A stretch of DNA of 58,524 bases from an uncultured Oscillibacter sp. (GCA_934574045.1 CAKTMK010000012.1:1-58524), one strand, 5' to 3'; shown: positions 14,549 to 23,203, numbered from the stretch's first letter. Notes: generated by a model from the letters alone, not told the origin. Numbers and translations are program-made.

Positions 14549-15433
14549 GTGCGCCACGGCTCCCGATTCAAAAAGATCCTCGCGGTCTGCCTGCTGGCCG
14601 TTTTCTGCATCGGCGGGGCGGAGCTGGCGGTATGCCGCGTGGCGGACCCGGCGCTTTATGAGCGTACCGTCGGCCCTGCGCGGCAGGCCGCGGCGGGCGC
14701 GTGGCGCGCCGTGTCCGGCGGAGCTGCCCGGATATGGGACGCGGCGGCAGAGGCCGCCGCCCATGCGGCGCAGGCGCTGGGCGGAAGCGAGGAGAACGCG
14801 CCGGTGGATCAGGAGGCCGCGGAGCCGGACGAGCCGTCCGCTGCGCAGATCGCGGACCCCACCATCACCGCGCTGGAGCAGCGGGATGGGCAGGAGATCC
14901 TCACCGGCGGCAGCCGGGAGATCGTTTACTACAATCAGGCCGATCCGGAGTGGTGCAGCCAGCCCTACGGCAAGGATACGCTGGGCAAATACGGCTGTGG
15001 GCCCACAACGCTGGCCATGGCGGTCTCCAGCCTGACGGGCACGGCCCAGACGCCGGAGGACGTGGCCCAGTGGGCCGTGAAAAACGGGTACTGGGCGCGG
15101 CACGGCGGGTCCTATCTCTCCATCGTCGGCGGCGCGAAGGCGCTGGGCCTGCGGGTGGAATCCGGGACCGGATGCGACGCGGACCGGCTGCGTCAGGAGC
15201 TGGCCGGGGGCAAGATGGCCGTGGCCCTGATGACGAAGGGCCACTTCACCAACGGCGGCCACTTCATCCTCCTGCGGGGAGTCACGCTGGACGGCAGCGT
15301 GCTGGTGGCCGACCCCAACAGCCGGGATCGGAGCCTTACCGTCTGGGACCCCCAGCTCATTCTGGACGAGCTGTCCAAAAGCCGGAACGACGGCGCGCCG
15401 CTGTGGTTCATCTCCCCGGCGGAGACGCCGTGA
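14549..15433 (+). CDS. Secreted or membrane-anchored C39-type cysteine peptidase
   Basis: The product has 294 aa. An N-terminal hydrophobic segment at 10-29 acts as signal anchor. An Ala-rich helical linker runs to about residue 110. The C-terminal domain matches Peptidase_C39_2: catalytic Cys150 in KYGCGPTTLAMA, His238 in NGGHFILL and an acidic residue in VADPNSRD, with the usual NQ.DPEW...YG lead-in holding the oxyanion Gln. The GTG at 14549 is chosen because AAAGGAGGC lies 8-9 nt upstream; a TTG at 14528 overlaps that site. It is divergent from the FtsE-like group. Substrates are unknown; cell-wall or bacteriocin-leader cleavage are both possible for this fold. Confidence 0.8.
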   Translation: MRHGSRFKKILAVCLLAVFCIGGAELAVCRVADPALYERTVGPARQAAAGAWRAVSGGAARIWDAAAEAAAHAAQALGGSEENAPVDQEAAEPDEPSAAQIADPTITALEQRDGQEILTGGSREIVYYNQADPEWCSQPYGKDTLGKYGCGPTTLAMAVSSLTGTAQTPEDVAQWAVKNGYWARHGGSYLSIVGGAKALGLRVESGTGCDADRLRQELAGGKMAVALMTKGHFTNGGHFILLRGVTLDGSVLVADPNSRDRSLTVWDPQLILDELSKSRNDGAPLWFISPAETP

Positions 15434-15467
15434 GCTTCAGAAAAAAATGACAAATACCGCGCCGCAA

Positions 15468-15520
15468 AAGCGGCGGAGGAACGGTCTGACTGCTCAGGCC
15501 TGCCTCCGCCGCTTTCTTTA
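15468..15520. terminator. Bidirectional terminator between C39 peptidase and fliS-fliT region
   Basis: A 12-bp perfect stem AAGCGGCGGAGG/CCTCCGCCGCTT encloses a 23-nt loop and is followed by TCTTTATTT. It lies between the convergent peptidase gene and the fliD-fliS-fliT-like operon. Confidence 0.75.
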
Positions 15521-15521
15521 T

Positions 15522-15941
15522 TTAGGTCTCGTCCCTGCGGTAGATAGACCGCTCGCGGCACAGCTTTTCGCTCACCCGCCGGTCCAGCTGGGTAAGCTGC
15601 TCCAACACCCGGCGGTTGCGCGCCAGCTGGTCGGCCAGCTCCTGCTCCGCGGGGTCCTCCGCCGCGCCGCGCCGCGTCACCAGCCGGTCGAATGCAGCCT
15701 CGTCCGCGCCGCTGAGCTCGCAGCGCTTGAGATCCATGGCGGCGTCCAGCTCCTGCAGCTCCAGAAGCGGCATCTGCCGGCTGGACAGCAGCAGCCGCAC
15801 GGAGACCTGATCCTCCCGCTCCACCGCCTCGGCCAGCTCCCGCGTGATCCCCAGCGCCTCGTTGAGCTTGCGCAGCACCTTGCGCTGGAGGGCCAGCAGC
15901 TCGGCCAGCGTCTGCGTCCACTTCTCGCTCATGCGCGTCAC
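15522..15941 (-). CDS. FliT/FlgN-like putative flagellar chaperone
   Basis: The product has 139 aa, nearly all helical and charged, with heptad-like Leu spacing (LLALQRKVLRKLNEAL). Direct sequence identity to FliT or FlgN is weak. The assignment comes from size, helical character and position immediately after fliS, where Firmicutes carry fliT. The start is GTG 15941, overlapping the fliS stop as GTGA; ATG 15932 is an alternative. If it is a FliT homologue it would bind FliD or export components in the cytoplasm. Confidence 0.6.
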   Translation of the reverse strand: MTRMSEKWTQTLAELLALQRKVLRKLNEALGITRELAEAVEREDQVSVRLLLSSRQMPLLELQELDAAMDLKRCELSGADEAAFDRLVTRRGAAEDPAEQELADQLARNRRVLEQLTQLDRRVSEKLCRERSIYRRDET

Positions 15942-16315
15942 CGGGTGGCGGCGGTTGCCTTTTCGGCGGAGCGGAAGCTCTCCCGCAGGTCGGCGATCAT
16001 GGGGCGGAGCTTGCCCAGCTCCTCCCGGTTCCGCCCGGCCTTGACGCGGCTGAAATCATAGCAGAAGAAATCGTACAGCCGGTGAAGCTCCCCGCTGATG
16101 GGATACTGGCGGTCCAGCGTGTCGTCCAGATAGTGGAGAATGTCCACACACCGGTCCATCGACGCCTCAAAGAGGGGATAGTCCTCCCGCTCCAGCGCCA
16201 GATCCGCCCGGGCGGCGCGCTTGACCAGCTCGTCATAGAGGACGATCAGCAGCTCGCCCGGCGTCATGGTGTTGACCGACTGCTGCTTATACTGCTGATA
16301 ACCCTGTGCTTCCAT
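15938..16315 (-). CDS. fliS: Flagellar export chaperone FliS
   Basis: The product has 125 aa and is a typical FliS: GYQQYKQQSVNTMTPGELLIVLYDELVKR at the N-terminus, split here as GYQQYKQQ...TMTPGELL...LYD, and a helical remainder. FliS binds the disordered C-terminus of flagellin in the cytoplasm and stops premature polymerisation. It lies 36 nt after fliD and overlaps the fliT-like gene. Flagellin itself is not in the window. Confidence 0.95.
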   Translation of the reverse strand: MEAQGYQQYKQQSVNTMTPGELLIVLYDELVKRAARADLALEREDYPLFEASMDRCVDILHYLDDTLDRQYPISGELHRLYDFFCYDFSRVKAGRNREELGKLRPMIADLRESFRSAEKATAATR

Positions 16316-16351
16316 CTATGTTCCTCCGTTTTTCTAATCAGGCCCGCCGCC

Positions 16352-18844
16352 TCAGTTCCCCATCAGGCCGGAGAGCATGGAGCTTTGGGAGTTCATCTGG
16401 TTGGTCAGCGTCTCCAGCCGGGTGAACATCTTGGTGTAATAGTCGATCTTGTCGGAGAGCTTATCCTGCCACTTGCTGATCTGTTCGTCGTAATTGTCGA
16501 TCTGATCCTGCAGCGTATTATTCAGCAGGGACAGCGCCGAGTAGGTGGAGCCGGCCTTTTCCACCAGAATGCCCTTGGTGGCGCCGGTGGTGGCGGCATA
16601 GTCGGAGACGACCTTGCTCACGTTCGTCATCAGGCCTCCGACGCCGGTGGTGGAGACAAACGCGTCGCGGACGCTGTCCGGGTCGTTGCTCAGGGCGCTG
16701 CGCAGCGCCTCCTCGTCCACCGTGACGGAGGTCACGCCGTCGGAATAGGACGTGGTGATGCCCAGCTTGGACAGGGTGGCGGAGGCGGTGCCGCCGGGAG
16801 AAATCGCGGAGACCAGCTTGCTGTACAGCGAGGAAAGGTCGCTGTCGCCGAACAGGATGCCCTGCTTGGCCTTCTCCTCGTACTTCTCGATGGCAGAATC
16901 GGACATATCGTCCTTGTCGGAGTCGGACAGCGGCTCGTAGCGGCTGTTGTCGCTCTTGTAGTTGGGCAGCGTGGAGTAGGAATCGTGGACATTTTTCAGG
17001 ATGTCGTTGAGATCCTTGACCATGCTGTTGATGGCATCCACGATCTTGTCGGCGTCCGAGGTGGTGGTGAAGCTGACGGCGTCGTCGGTCGACGCGGCCT
17101 CAAAGGTCCCCTTGAGGGTGATGGACATGCCGTCCACGTCAAAGGTGTTGTCCGCCCGGGTGACGTTTTGATAGGTCTGGCCGTTGATCTCCATGCTCAG
17201 CTTTGCGTCCTCGCCCCGCGCGTCGGCCGTGCCGAACAGCTTTGCCGCCAGATTGTCCGCACCGTCCTCCGTCTTTGCGTTTATGGTGATGCCGCTGGCC
17301 TCGCCGGTCTCCCGGGAGGTAAACTGGATGGAGTTGGTGATCTTGGAGAATGTGGCGGTAACACCCATGGCTGTGTTACTGTTGATGGCCGTCAGGACGC
17401 TCTCCATGGCGGTATCGCGGGTAAAGGTCAGCTTCTCGCCGTTCATCTCAAAGGTGTAGCCGTAGAGCTGCTTGCCGTCCTCGCCCAGACGGTTGCCGTC
17501 CTTGTCCACCAGATTGCCCTTGCTGTCCGTCCACGTGTTGGAGGTCTTGTTATAGGTGATCTTACCCTCGGCCTTCAGCGCCGTGCCCTCGATGTCCTTC
17601 ATCCTCTCGCCGGAGTCCGTAGACTCCACGCCCAGAAGGCTGCCCAGCGTCCGGCCGGTGTCCAGATAGCTGGTGGCCGTCGCGCCGCCGAGGCCCAGCG
17701 CCTTGCCCACGGCGGAATCCGCAGTCACGCTGAGGGTAGAGCCGCGCTGGAGGGTAGAGCCGCGCTGGGCGGTGAATTTCAGCTTCCCGTCCGCCAGCTC
17801 CGCCCCGATAGAGGAGCCAAAGGACTTTTGCAGCGCGTCATTGAGTTTTGCGGCATAGCTTTCCGCCGTGTCGCTGCCCTCATAGCCGGGCAGCTCCACC
17901 GTCTTGGTCTTGCCGTCCAGCGTGATCTTCAGGCTCTTTCCGGCCAGATACTCACCCCGGTGCGCACTCTCGTCCACAAACGCAAAATTGTCCGCCAGAT
18001 CGATGGTGCCCGCCTTGGAGCTGGTGCTGGAGGCGTCGATGCCCAGATTGTCCTTCAGTTTGCCGGTGGCGCCCGCGATGGTCACGCTGTTGCCGGCCCC
18101 GGCCTTGTCGGAAAACACCACGTTCCCGTTGTCGTCCAGCTTGGCCTCCACCATGGTGCTGGCGGCCACGTACTCGCCGGAGGAGTTGCTCACCTTCGTG
18201 CCGGCCAGTTTCTTGTTGATGCCGTCCACGAACGCCTGCGCGGCGGACTTGCCGTTCTCGGCGGTGTAAAGGTCCTCCACCTCGTCAAAGGAAATGTCGA
18301 TGGTACGGTTCGCGCCGTACTGCAAGGACAGCGTTCCGCTGACGCGGCTGAGGGACATGGCGGCGTCCAGCTCCAGCTTCTCCGTGCCCATAGCGGCGGC
18401 CTTGCCGTCCGCCGAGCCGCCGAGCCCCATCGCCGCGGCGGAGACGCTGTAGGTCGCCCGTGTGGCCAGCTTCGTCACGTTCAGAATGCGGACATTGCTG
18501 CTGCTCTTGCCCGTGGCGGAGATCTTATCGGCATACTTGCCGTTGGCGGCCGTGGTGACGGCCTTGTTGAAAAAGTTGGCGCTGAGCAGGTTGGTGGACG
18601 AGCTGTAGGATGTGTACTTCTGCGCGAACTGGATCATGGGGGTGGACACGCCGCGCATCGCCTCCTGCTTCCACGTAAGAGAGGTCTGCCGCTTCTGCAA
18701 AGACGCGATTTTCGTCTGAAAGCCGCTGACGGCGTTTTCGATCATGCTCTCCGTGTCCAGGCCCGTGGCAAGGCCGGACAAAACGTTGCGGCTGCCGTAG
18801 ATACTGCTGGTATTGCTGCTGCTGACTCCACTGACGGACGCCAT
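16352..18844 (-). CDS. fliD: Flagellar hook-associated protein 2 (filament cap FliD)
   Basis: The product has 830 aa, at the long end for FliD (often 450-700). The FliD_N signature is GLATGLDTESMIENAV with a downstream coiled coil. The C-terminal FliD_C region has NNTLQDQIDNYDEQISKWQD and ends in MFTRLETLTNQMNSQSSML. The extra length lies in the variable, filament-exposed middle, including a perfect 18-bp tandem repeat (QRGSTL twice). FliD caps the growing filament and helps flagellin fold. The ATG at 18844 follows AAAGGAGCG. Both a sigma-A and a FliA-type promoter lie upstream. Confidence 0.95.
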   Translation of the reverse strand: MASVSGVSSSNTSSIYGSRNVLSGLATGLDTESMIENAVSGFQTKIASLQKRQTSLTWKQEAMRGVSTPMIQFAQKYTSYSSSTNLLSANFFNKAVTTAANGKYADKISATGKSSSNVRILNVTKLATRATYSVSAAAMGLGGSADGKAAAMGTEKLELDAAMSLSRVSGTLSLQYGANRTIDISFDEVEDLYTAENGKSAAQAFVDGINKKLAGTKVSNSSGEYVAASTMVEAKLDDNGNVVFSDKAGAGNSVTIAGATGKLKDNLGIDASSTSSKAGTIDLADNFAFVDESAHRGEYLAGKSLKITLDGKTKTVELPGYEGSDTAESYAAKLNDALQKSFGSSIGAELADGKLKFTAQRGSTLQRGSTLSVTADSAVGKALGLGGATATSYLDTGRTLGSLLGVESTDSGERMKDIEGTALKAEGKITYNKTSNTWTDSKGNLVDKDGNRLGEDGKQLYGYTFEMNGEKLTFTRDTAMESVLTAINSNTAMGVTATFSKITNSIQFTSRETGEASGITINAKTEDGADNLAAKLFGTADARGEDAKLSMEINGQTYQNVTRADNTFDVDGMSITLKGTFEAASTDDAVSFTTTSDADKIVDAINSMVKDLNDILKNVHDSYSTLPNYKSDNSRYEPLSDSDKDDMSDSAIEKYEEKAKQGILFGDSDLSSLYSKLVSAISPGGTASATLSKLGITTSYSDGVTSVTVDEEALRSALSNDPDSVRDAFVSTTGVGGLMTNVSKVVSDYAATTGATKGILVEKAGSTYSALSLLNNTLQDQIDNYDEQISKWQDKLSDKIDYYTKMFTRLETLTNQMNSQSSMLSGLMGN
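17732..17767. repeat. Perfect 18-bp tandem repeat inside fliD
   Basis: GAGGGTAGAGCCGCGCTG is repeated twice head to tail and encodes QRGSTLQRGSTL. The unit is a multiple of three, so gain or loss would change length without a frameshift. Confidence 0.9.
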
Positions 18845-18885
18845 AACGATCGCTCCTTTCGGTTCCTTTTCTGTCTTTCGGTTTC

Positions 18886-18915
18886 ATTATATACCCATAT
18901 GCCGGTTTTGTCCAA
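18886..18915 (-). promoter_or_regulatory. Sigma-A promoter of fliD
   Basis: On the minus strand TTGGAC (18915-18910), 18 nt and a perfect TATAAT (18891-18886) lie about 40 bp before the fliD start. Confidence 0.7.
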
Positions 18916-18966
18916 ACGCATATTTGTAAACGGATGTAAAAATTTTGCTTTCTACTCTATACTTTT

Positions 18967-18993
18967 TTATCGACATATAGTATAGTAAAGTTA
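18967..18993 (-). promoter_or_regulatory. FliA (sigma-D type) promoter of fliD
   Basis: On the minus strand TAAC (18993-18990), 15 nt and GTCGATAA (18974-18967) match the TAAA-N15-GCCGATAA consensus with two differences. It lies 123 bp upstream of fliD. Confidence 0.65.
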
Positions 18994-19036
18994 AGAGTTC
19001 CAGCAAAGTTTTTTATACGCAACAGGGGGTCTTTTT

Positions 19037-19813
19037 TTGGGAACCATCATCACTGTTACCAATCAGAAGGGCGGCGTCGGCAAGACCACGACGGCCGCGG
19101 CCCTTTTGTGCTCGTTATATGAGCGGGGTCAGCGGGTCCTGGGCGTGGATCTGGACCCGCAGGGCAGCCTGAGCTTCAGTCTGGGGCTGGACACGGAGAA
19201 CTGCGCCACGGTCTACGATCTTTTCAAGGGCAAGGTCAGCGTGGAGGAGACGATCGCCTCCTCCCGGGGCATCGACATCCTGCCCGCCAACATCCTCCTC
19301 TCCGCCGCGGAGCTGGAGTTCAACCGCGCCGGGCGGGAGTTCATGCTGCGCAACGAGCTTAACCGCGTGGCCGACCGGTACGATTACATCATCATCGACA
19401 CGCCGCCCGCGCTCAACGTGCTGACGGTGAACGCCTACGTGGCGTCCCACGCGCTGGTGATCCCCATGGTGCCGGAGATCCTCAGCCTGCTGGGCGTGGC
19501 CCAGATCAAGGAGACCATCGACACCGTTCAGGCCTGCTACAATCCCAATCTGCGGGTGCTGGGCATCCTGCTCAACAAGTACAACTCCCGCCTGACGCTC
19601 AACCGCGACGTGAGCGAGATGGCCGACCAGATCGCCCGCCAGCTCAACACCCACGTGTTCCGCGCCGTGATCCGCTCCGGCGTCTCCGTGGCGGAGGCTC
19701 CCGCCCATGGCGAGAGCGTTTTGAGCTACGCGCCCAACTCCAAGCCCGCGACCGATTTCCAGAGCCTGACCACGGAGATCACTTCCCTGCTCTGCTCACA
19801 GCAGAATCCTTAA
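19037..19813 (+). CDS. ParA/Soj-family ATPase
   Basis: The product has 258 aa. The deviant Walker A KGGVGKTT is at 11-18, the Walker A' aspartate in LGVDLDPQGS and Walker B in YIIIDTPPALN. The likely start is TTG 19037 after CAGGGGGT; no ATG fits. Length and motifs match chromosomal or plasmid ParA rather than FlhG, which has an N-terminal DQAxxLR helix that is absent here. No ParB follows; instead a ComFB-domain gene begins 21 nt downstream. I infer a positioning ATPase, perhaps for a polar or mid-cell complex. Confidence 0.88.
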   Translation: MGTIITVTNQKGGVGKTTTAAALLCSLYERGQRVLGVDLDPQGSLSFSLGLDTENCATVYDLFKGKVSVEETIASSRGIDILPANILLSAAELEFNRAGREFMLRNELNRVADRYDYIIIDTPPALNVLTVNAYVASHALVIPMVPEILSLLGVAQIKETIDTVQACYNPNLRVLGILLNKYNSRLTLNRDVSEMADQIARQLNTHVFRAVIRSGVSVAEAPAHGESVLSYAPNSKPATDFQSLTTEITSLLCSQQNP

Positions 19814-19834
19814 ACGACGGGAGACGAGTCTGAT

Positions 19835-20599
19835 ATGGCTTCCAGCCGGAAAGGCACGAACAAGACCGCGCACGTTTTGAATATGATCGCGGACCGGGGG
19901 AACGCCGCCGACGCCCCCGCCTTTTCCGCGCCCGCGGCGGCCCCCGAGACTCCGCCCGCGCCCCCCGTTTCCGCCGCCGCAGTCGTTCCTGCCGCAGCGG
20001 CTTTTCAGCCGGTGGTGGAGGTGGAACACATTCCGGAGGACCTGTCCGATCAGGTACGGGACGCGCTGAGCGAGGAGCTGGCCATGGAGTCCGAGGACGG
20101 TTTCTCCGTTTTCCAGCCCCAGACCATCCAGCCGCCCCCGGCGGAGCCGCTGGGCGCGCAGGCATCCCAGCCGCGGCCAACCCCAGCCGCCGCCCCCGCG
20201 GCGCAGACCGCAGCCCCTGCTCCCCAGCCCGCCGCAGTCGCTTCTTCGGCGGCTCCTGCCGCCGCGCCCGTCTCTCCGGCGCAGGCCGCGCCCTCCGGTG
20301 GCGCGCAGACGGAAGCCGCGCAGGGCGACGGCGGAAACGAGTATACCTACATCAACGTAATGCAGTCGCTGGTGAATGAGAAAGCGCCGGAATTTGCCCG
20401 GCTCATGGGCGTCTGCCCGTGCAGCCGCTGCCTTGCCGACGTGGAGGCGCTGGCGCTGTCCCATCTGGAGCCGAAGTACATTGTGGCCCGCAAGAACCAG
20501 CGGTTCCCCTTCTCCGCGTATGAAAACCGCTATAATGCCGCCGTCACATCCCAGATCATCGCGGCCTGCCAGCTCGTGATACAAAAACCCCGGCACTGA
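19835..20599 (+). CDS. ComFB-domain protein with long Ala/Pro linker
   Basis: The product has 254 aa. Residues 1-20 are basic (ASSRKGTNKTAHVLNMIADR). About 40-165 is low-complexity Ala/Pro sequence broken by one helix (IPEDLSDQVRDALSEELAME). Residues 170-252 match the late-competence ComFB family: NVMQSLVNEKAPEF, then CPCSRCLADVEALALSHLEP with its Cys cluster, then YNAAVTSQIIAAC. Cyanobacterial ComFB proteins are reported c-di-GMP receptors; whether this one binds it is untested. It forms a two-gene operon with ParA and may be the adaptor through which ParA acts. It sits between two flagellar blocks, close to an EAL-HDOD gene. Confidence 0.8.
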   Translation: MASSRKGTNKTAHVLNMIADRGNAADAPAFSAPAAAPETPPAPPVSAAAVVPAAAAFQPVVEVEHIPEDLSDQVRDALSEELAMESEDGFSVFQPQTIQPPPAEPLGAQASQPRPTPAAAPAAQTAAPAPQPAAVASSAAPAAAPVSPAQAAPSGGAQTEAAQGDGGNEYTYINVMQSLVNEKAPEFARLMGVCPCSRCLADVEALALSHLEPKYIVARKNQRFPFSAYENRYNAAVTSQIIAACQLVIQKPRH

Positions 20600-20640
20600 C
20601 GCAGAGCGCCTTTTCCAAGACCGCCCACAATCGTTTTCGC

Positions 20641-20676
20641 CCCGGCGCGTTTTAACGCGCCGGGACGTTCTCTTTT
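20641..20676 (+). terminator. Terminator of the ParA-ComFB operon
   Basis: An 11-bp perfect stem CCCGGCGCGTT/AACGCGCCGGG with a 2-nt apex is followed by ACGTTCTCTTTT. Confidence 0.85.
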
Positions 20677-20850
20677 CCGCTTTCCATGCGCGGGTGCGGA
20701 AGCGCCGCCGCCTGCGCGGCCCTGCTCAATATGCGCCGGTCCTCCGGCGTAGACCGCCGCTCTGGGCGCGCCATCTGCATCGAACGGACCGTTTCTCTAT
20801 GGCCGGCATCCCACGCAGGCGGAGCGCGGTCAGGCGTTCCGCTGGAATGC
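20677..20850. other. Short non-coding spacer between two convergent terminators
   Basis: No gene, repeat or promoter is evident in this GC-rich stretch. Confidence 0.5.
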
Positions 20851-20852
20851 AG

Positions 20853-20892
20853 AAGCCCCGCCGGTCCAAAACGGACCGGCGGGGCTTTTTGT
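20853..20892 (-). terminator. Terminator of the fla/che operon
   Basis: A 14-bp perfect stem AGCCCCGCCGGTCC/GGACCGGCGGGGCT lies 10 bp beyond the last gene of the fla/che operon. T-runs on the plus side make it bidirectional. Confidence 0.82.
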
Positions 20893-20902
20893 TCGGTTGG
20901 AT

Positions 20903-22171
20903 TCAGGTTCCCTCCGGCCGGGGGCTGGTGAGCTGGGACCAGGTGGTGTTCACCTCGTCCACGCAGGCGAAGTACGTCCCCGTCAGCAGGCTGGCCGGGA
21001 TGCCCAGCGCCTCGGTGGCGGCAGCTACGCCGTTCCAGTCCGCCCGCTCATAGCACAGCGCCAGTTCAAAGAGCTGGCCCGCCTTGCCCTCGCGGCGCAG
21101 CAGCGCCGCCTTGACCTCCTCGGGAACGGGGATCTCGGCAAGAATCTCCTCCAGCGGCGCGTCGATCAGATACTCCAGCGTGGAGAACATTCCCATGAGG
21201 TACGCGTCGGACTTGGTGATCGGCATACCGGGCGCGAAACGCACCAGCTCGCTGCAGAACGTGCCGCGCAGGAGCGAGAGCTTGAGGAACTCCTCGGAGT
21301 CCTTGTCCATCTCATTTTCCGCGTTGTTGGCGCTGAGCAGGTAGACCCACTGGCGCAGCTGGCTCAGGCCCACGGTCATGATGGCCTGACGCACGGAGGT
21401 GGCCCGGTTGCGCCGCGCGAAGTAGCAGGAGTTGGCCAGCTTGAGCAGCGCGTAGCTCAAGGCGGCATCCACGGAGATCATCCGCTCTACCTCGACGATG
21501 TCTGGCTCCTCCCGGCTCATGGCCACGATCAGGCGGAAGAAGTTGCTCTGCATATAGCCGCTGCTGTGGGTCTTGGTGGCCAGCTTATCGGCCACGCAGG
21601 TGCCCTCCATCGCGTCCACGCTCAGCTCCTCCGCCAGAGAGTATAGGGCCTCGGTGTCCACGTTGACGGCGATGCACAGCTTCTTCAGTCCGTGGGCGAT
21701 CTCGATGATGTCCCGGAGCTTCTTCTCGCTCATGGCGGAGAAGTTCAGCTTCAGATAGTCGATGGTATCCAGCAGCCCCAGATACCGGGGCAGGAACTGG
21801 AACTCATTCACGGCCACGCGGTAGCCCTTGGCGGCGTACTCCTGCACCACGGCCAGCGCCGCGGGGTGAACGATCACGTTGTCGTCGATCTGGATGACCA
21901 GCTCGGACCGGTCGAACAGATCCGGCGTCCGCTTCATCAGCAGGGTGGGCGTGAAGGTCATGAAGTTCAGCGAGCCGCGCAGCGCCCGGCCCGTGTTCTG
22001 GGTCAGGAAGTTGTACACGGTGTCGGCGGCGGCGAACTCCTTGCCGGCGCCCGTCTCGTCAAACGTCAGGTTTTCGCCGCAGTACAGGATCTCATAGCCG
22101 ATGGTCTGCTTCTGGGCGTTGCGGATGGGCTGGCGGACAATGTAATTGCTGTTTTCTTTCTTCATTGGCAT
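20903..22171 (-). CDS. Second EAL-HDOD signalling protein, EAL part strongly degenerate
   Basis: The product has 422 aa. The N-terminal half keeps the COG3434 frame (IVRQPIRNAQKQTIGYEILY), but the metal and catalytic positions are gone: the segment aligned with EKVE reads AVNVDT, and VNEFQF replaces the DDFG type motif. The HDOD half is intact in pattern (SVDAALSYALLKLANSCYFA, SVRQAIMTVGLSQLRQWVYL). It is the last gene of the fla/che operon, 10 nt after cheV. A role as a protein-binding or ligand-sensing scaffold linked to motility is an inference. It is a diverged paralogue of 8230-9441. Confidence 0.85.
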   Translation of the reverse strand: MPMKKENSNYIVRQPIRNAQKQTIGYEILYCGENLTFDETGAGKEFAAADTVYNFLTQNTGRALRGSLNFMTFTPTLLMKRTPDLFDRSELVIQIDDNVIVHPAALAVVQEYAAKGYRVAVNEFQFLPRYLGLLDTIDYLKLNFSAMSEKKLRDIIEIAHGLKKLCIAVNVDTEALYSLAEELSVDAMEGTCVADKLATKTHSSGYMQSNFFRLIVAMSREEPDIVEVERMISVDAALSYALLKLANSCYFARRNRATSVRQAIMTVGLSQLRQWVYLLSANNAENEMDKDSEEFLKLSLLRGTFCSELVRFAPGMPITKSDAYLMGMFSTLEYLIDAPLEEILAEIPVPEEVKAALLRREGKAGQLFELALCYERADWNGVAAATEALGIPASLLTGTYFACVDEVNTTWSQLTSPRPEGT

Positions 22172-22181
22172 TTAACCGCTT

Positions 22182-23120
22182 TCACGCTTTATTTTCAGCA
22201 GCCTGATGCAGCAGGTGGTCCATCACGGCCACCAGATGGCCGATCTCCGGCTTGGAGAGCTGCTCATCCGCGCCGAGCTGCTTGCCCTTGATGCGCATCT
22301 CCTCGGAAATGAGGGAGGAGAAGAGGATCACGGGGATCTTGCTGAGGGTCCGGTCCTCCTTGATGAGCTTGGTCAGGTGATGGCCGTCCATCTGGGGCAT
22401 CTCGATATCGGTGATGACCAGCGCCACCTGCTCCGGCGCGGTGCCCTCGTCCTTCATGCGGGTCAGCGTGTCCCACAGCTCCTGGCCGTTGGGGAACATA
22501 TGAACGTTGGTGTAGCCCGCCTTGCCCAGCGCGTCCTGAATCATCCGGCTCAGCAGCACGGAGTCCTCCGCGATGTAGATCGGCTGGTCGCTGCGCTGGC
22601 GGGGGCCGAGGGCGTCGATCTCGCTCATCTGGATGGAGGTCTCCGGCGCGATCTCCGCCACGATCCGCTCAAAGTCCAGGATCGTCACCAGATCGTCGCC
22701 GCACTGCGCGATGCCGGTGGCCACGCCGTCCTTGCCGCCGGAAATAGCGTTGTCCGGCTTCTGGATATCCCGCCAGGAGATGCGGCTGATGCCCACCACG
22801 CTGTGGACGCGGAAAGCGATGTACATCTTGTTAAAATTGGTGACGATGAACAGGTCCTTGGGCTGCTTTTCGGAGTCCACACCGGTCAGGTATTTGGGCA
22901 GATTGATAACGGTGAGCACCTGATCTCTGGGCTTGAAGATGCCCTCCACCGCCGGATGCACATGGGGCATGGGCTTCACCGGCGCGGACAGCATGATCTC
23001 GCGCACCTTGGCCACGTTGATGCCGTACAGATTGTCGTTGATGGTGAACTCCATGATCTCGATCTCGTTGGTACCTGACTCCAACAGGATGTTGCTGTTA
23101 TTCTGTCCCGTAATACTCAT
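22182..23120 (-). CDS. cheV: Chemotaxis coupling protein CheV (CheW-receiver fusion)
   Basis: The product has 312 aa. A CheW domain (about 20-165) has ESGTNEIEIMEFTINDNLYG and VINLPKYLTG. A receiver domain (about 185-305) has the acidic pocket and phosphoacceptor in VITDIEMPQMDGHHL and the conserved Lys in LSKPEIGH. CheV couples receptors to CheA and takes part in adaptation through receiver phosphorylation. The start is uncertain: ATG 23120 has AAAGGA directly abutting it, and an in-frame GTG lies at 23129. CheA, CheW and CheR/B are not in this window. Confidence 0.93.
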   Translation of the reverse strand: MSITGQNNSNILLESGTNEIEIMEFTINDNLYGINVAKVREIMLSAPVKPMPHVHPAVEGIFKPRDQVLTVINLPKYLTGVDSEKQPKDLFIVTNFNKMYIAFRVHSVVGISRISWRDIQKPDNAISGGKDGVATGIAQCGDDLVTILDFERIVAEIAPETSIQMSEIDALGPRQRSDQPIYIAEDSVLLSRMIQDALGKAGYTNVHMFPNGQELWDTLTRMKDEGTAPEQVALVITDIEMPQMDGHHLTKLIKEDRTLSKIPVILFSSLISEEMRIKGKQLGADEQLSKPEIGHLVAVMDHLLHQAAENKA

Positions 23121-23203
23121 TCCTTTCACGCTGCCCGAAAGCAGGCCGTCTGATTTCTATTCTCCGCCGGGCGATCCGGCTTGTATACGTTTTCAGCGGG
23201 CGG

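Noticed and set aside
16082..18985. A 967-codon open frame opposite fliD
   Set aside because: It is the antisense of fliD and fliS and ends in the fliD promoter region; no coding signal of its own.
19037..19813. ParA as FlhG
   Set aside because: It lacks the N-terminal DQAxxLR helix and has the ParA/Soj length; it is also on the opposite strand to flhA.
19037..20599. Chromosome-segregation parAB-parS locus
   Set aside because: No ParB and no parS-like TGTTTCACGTGAAACA palindrome were found nearby; the partner is a ComFB protein.
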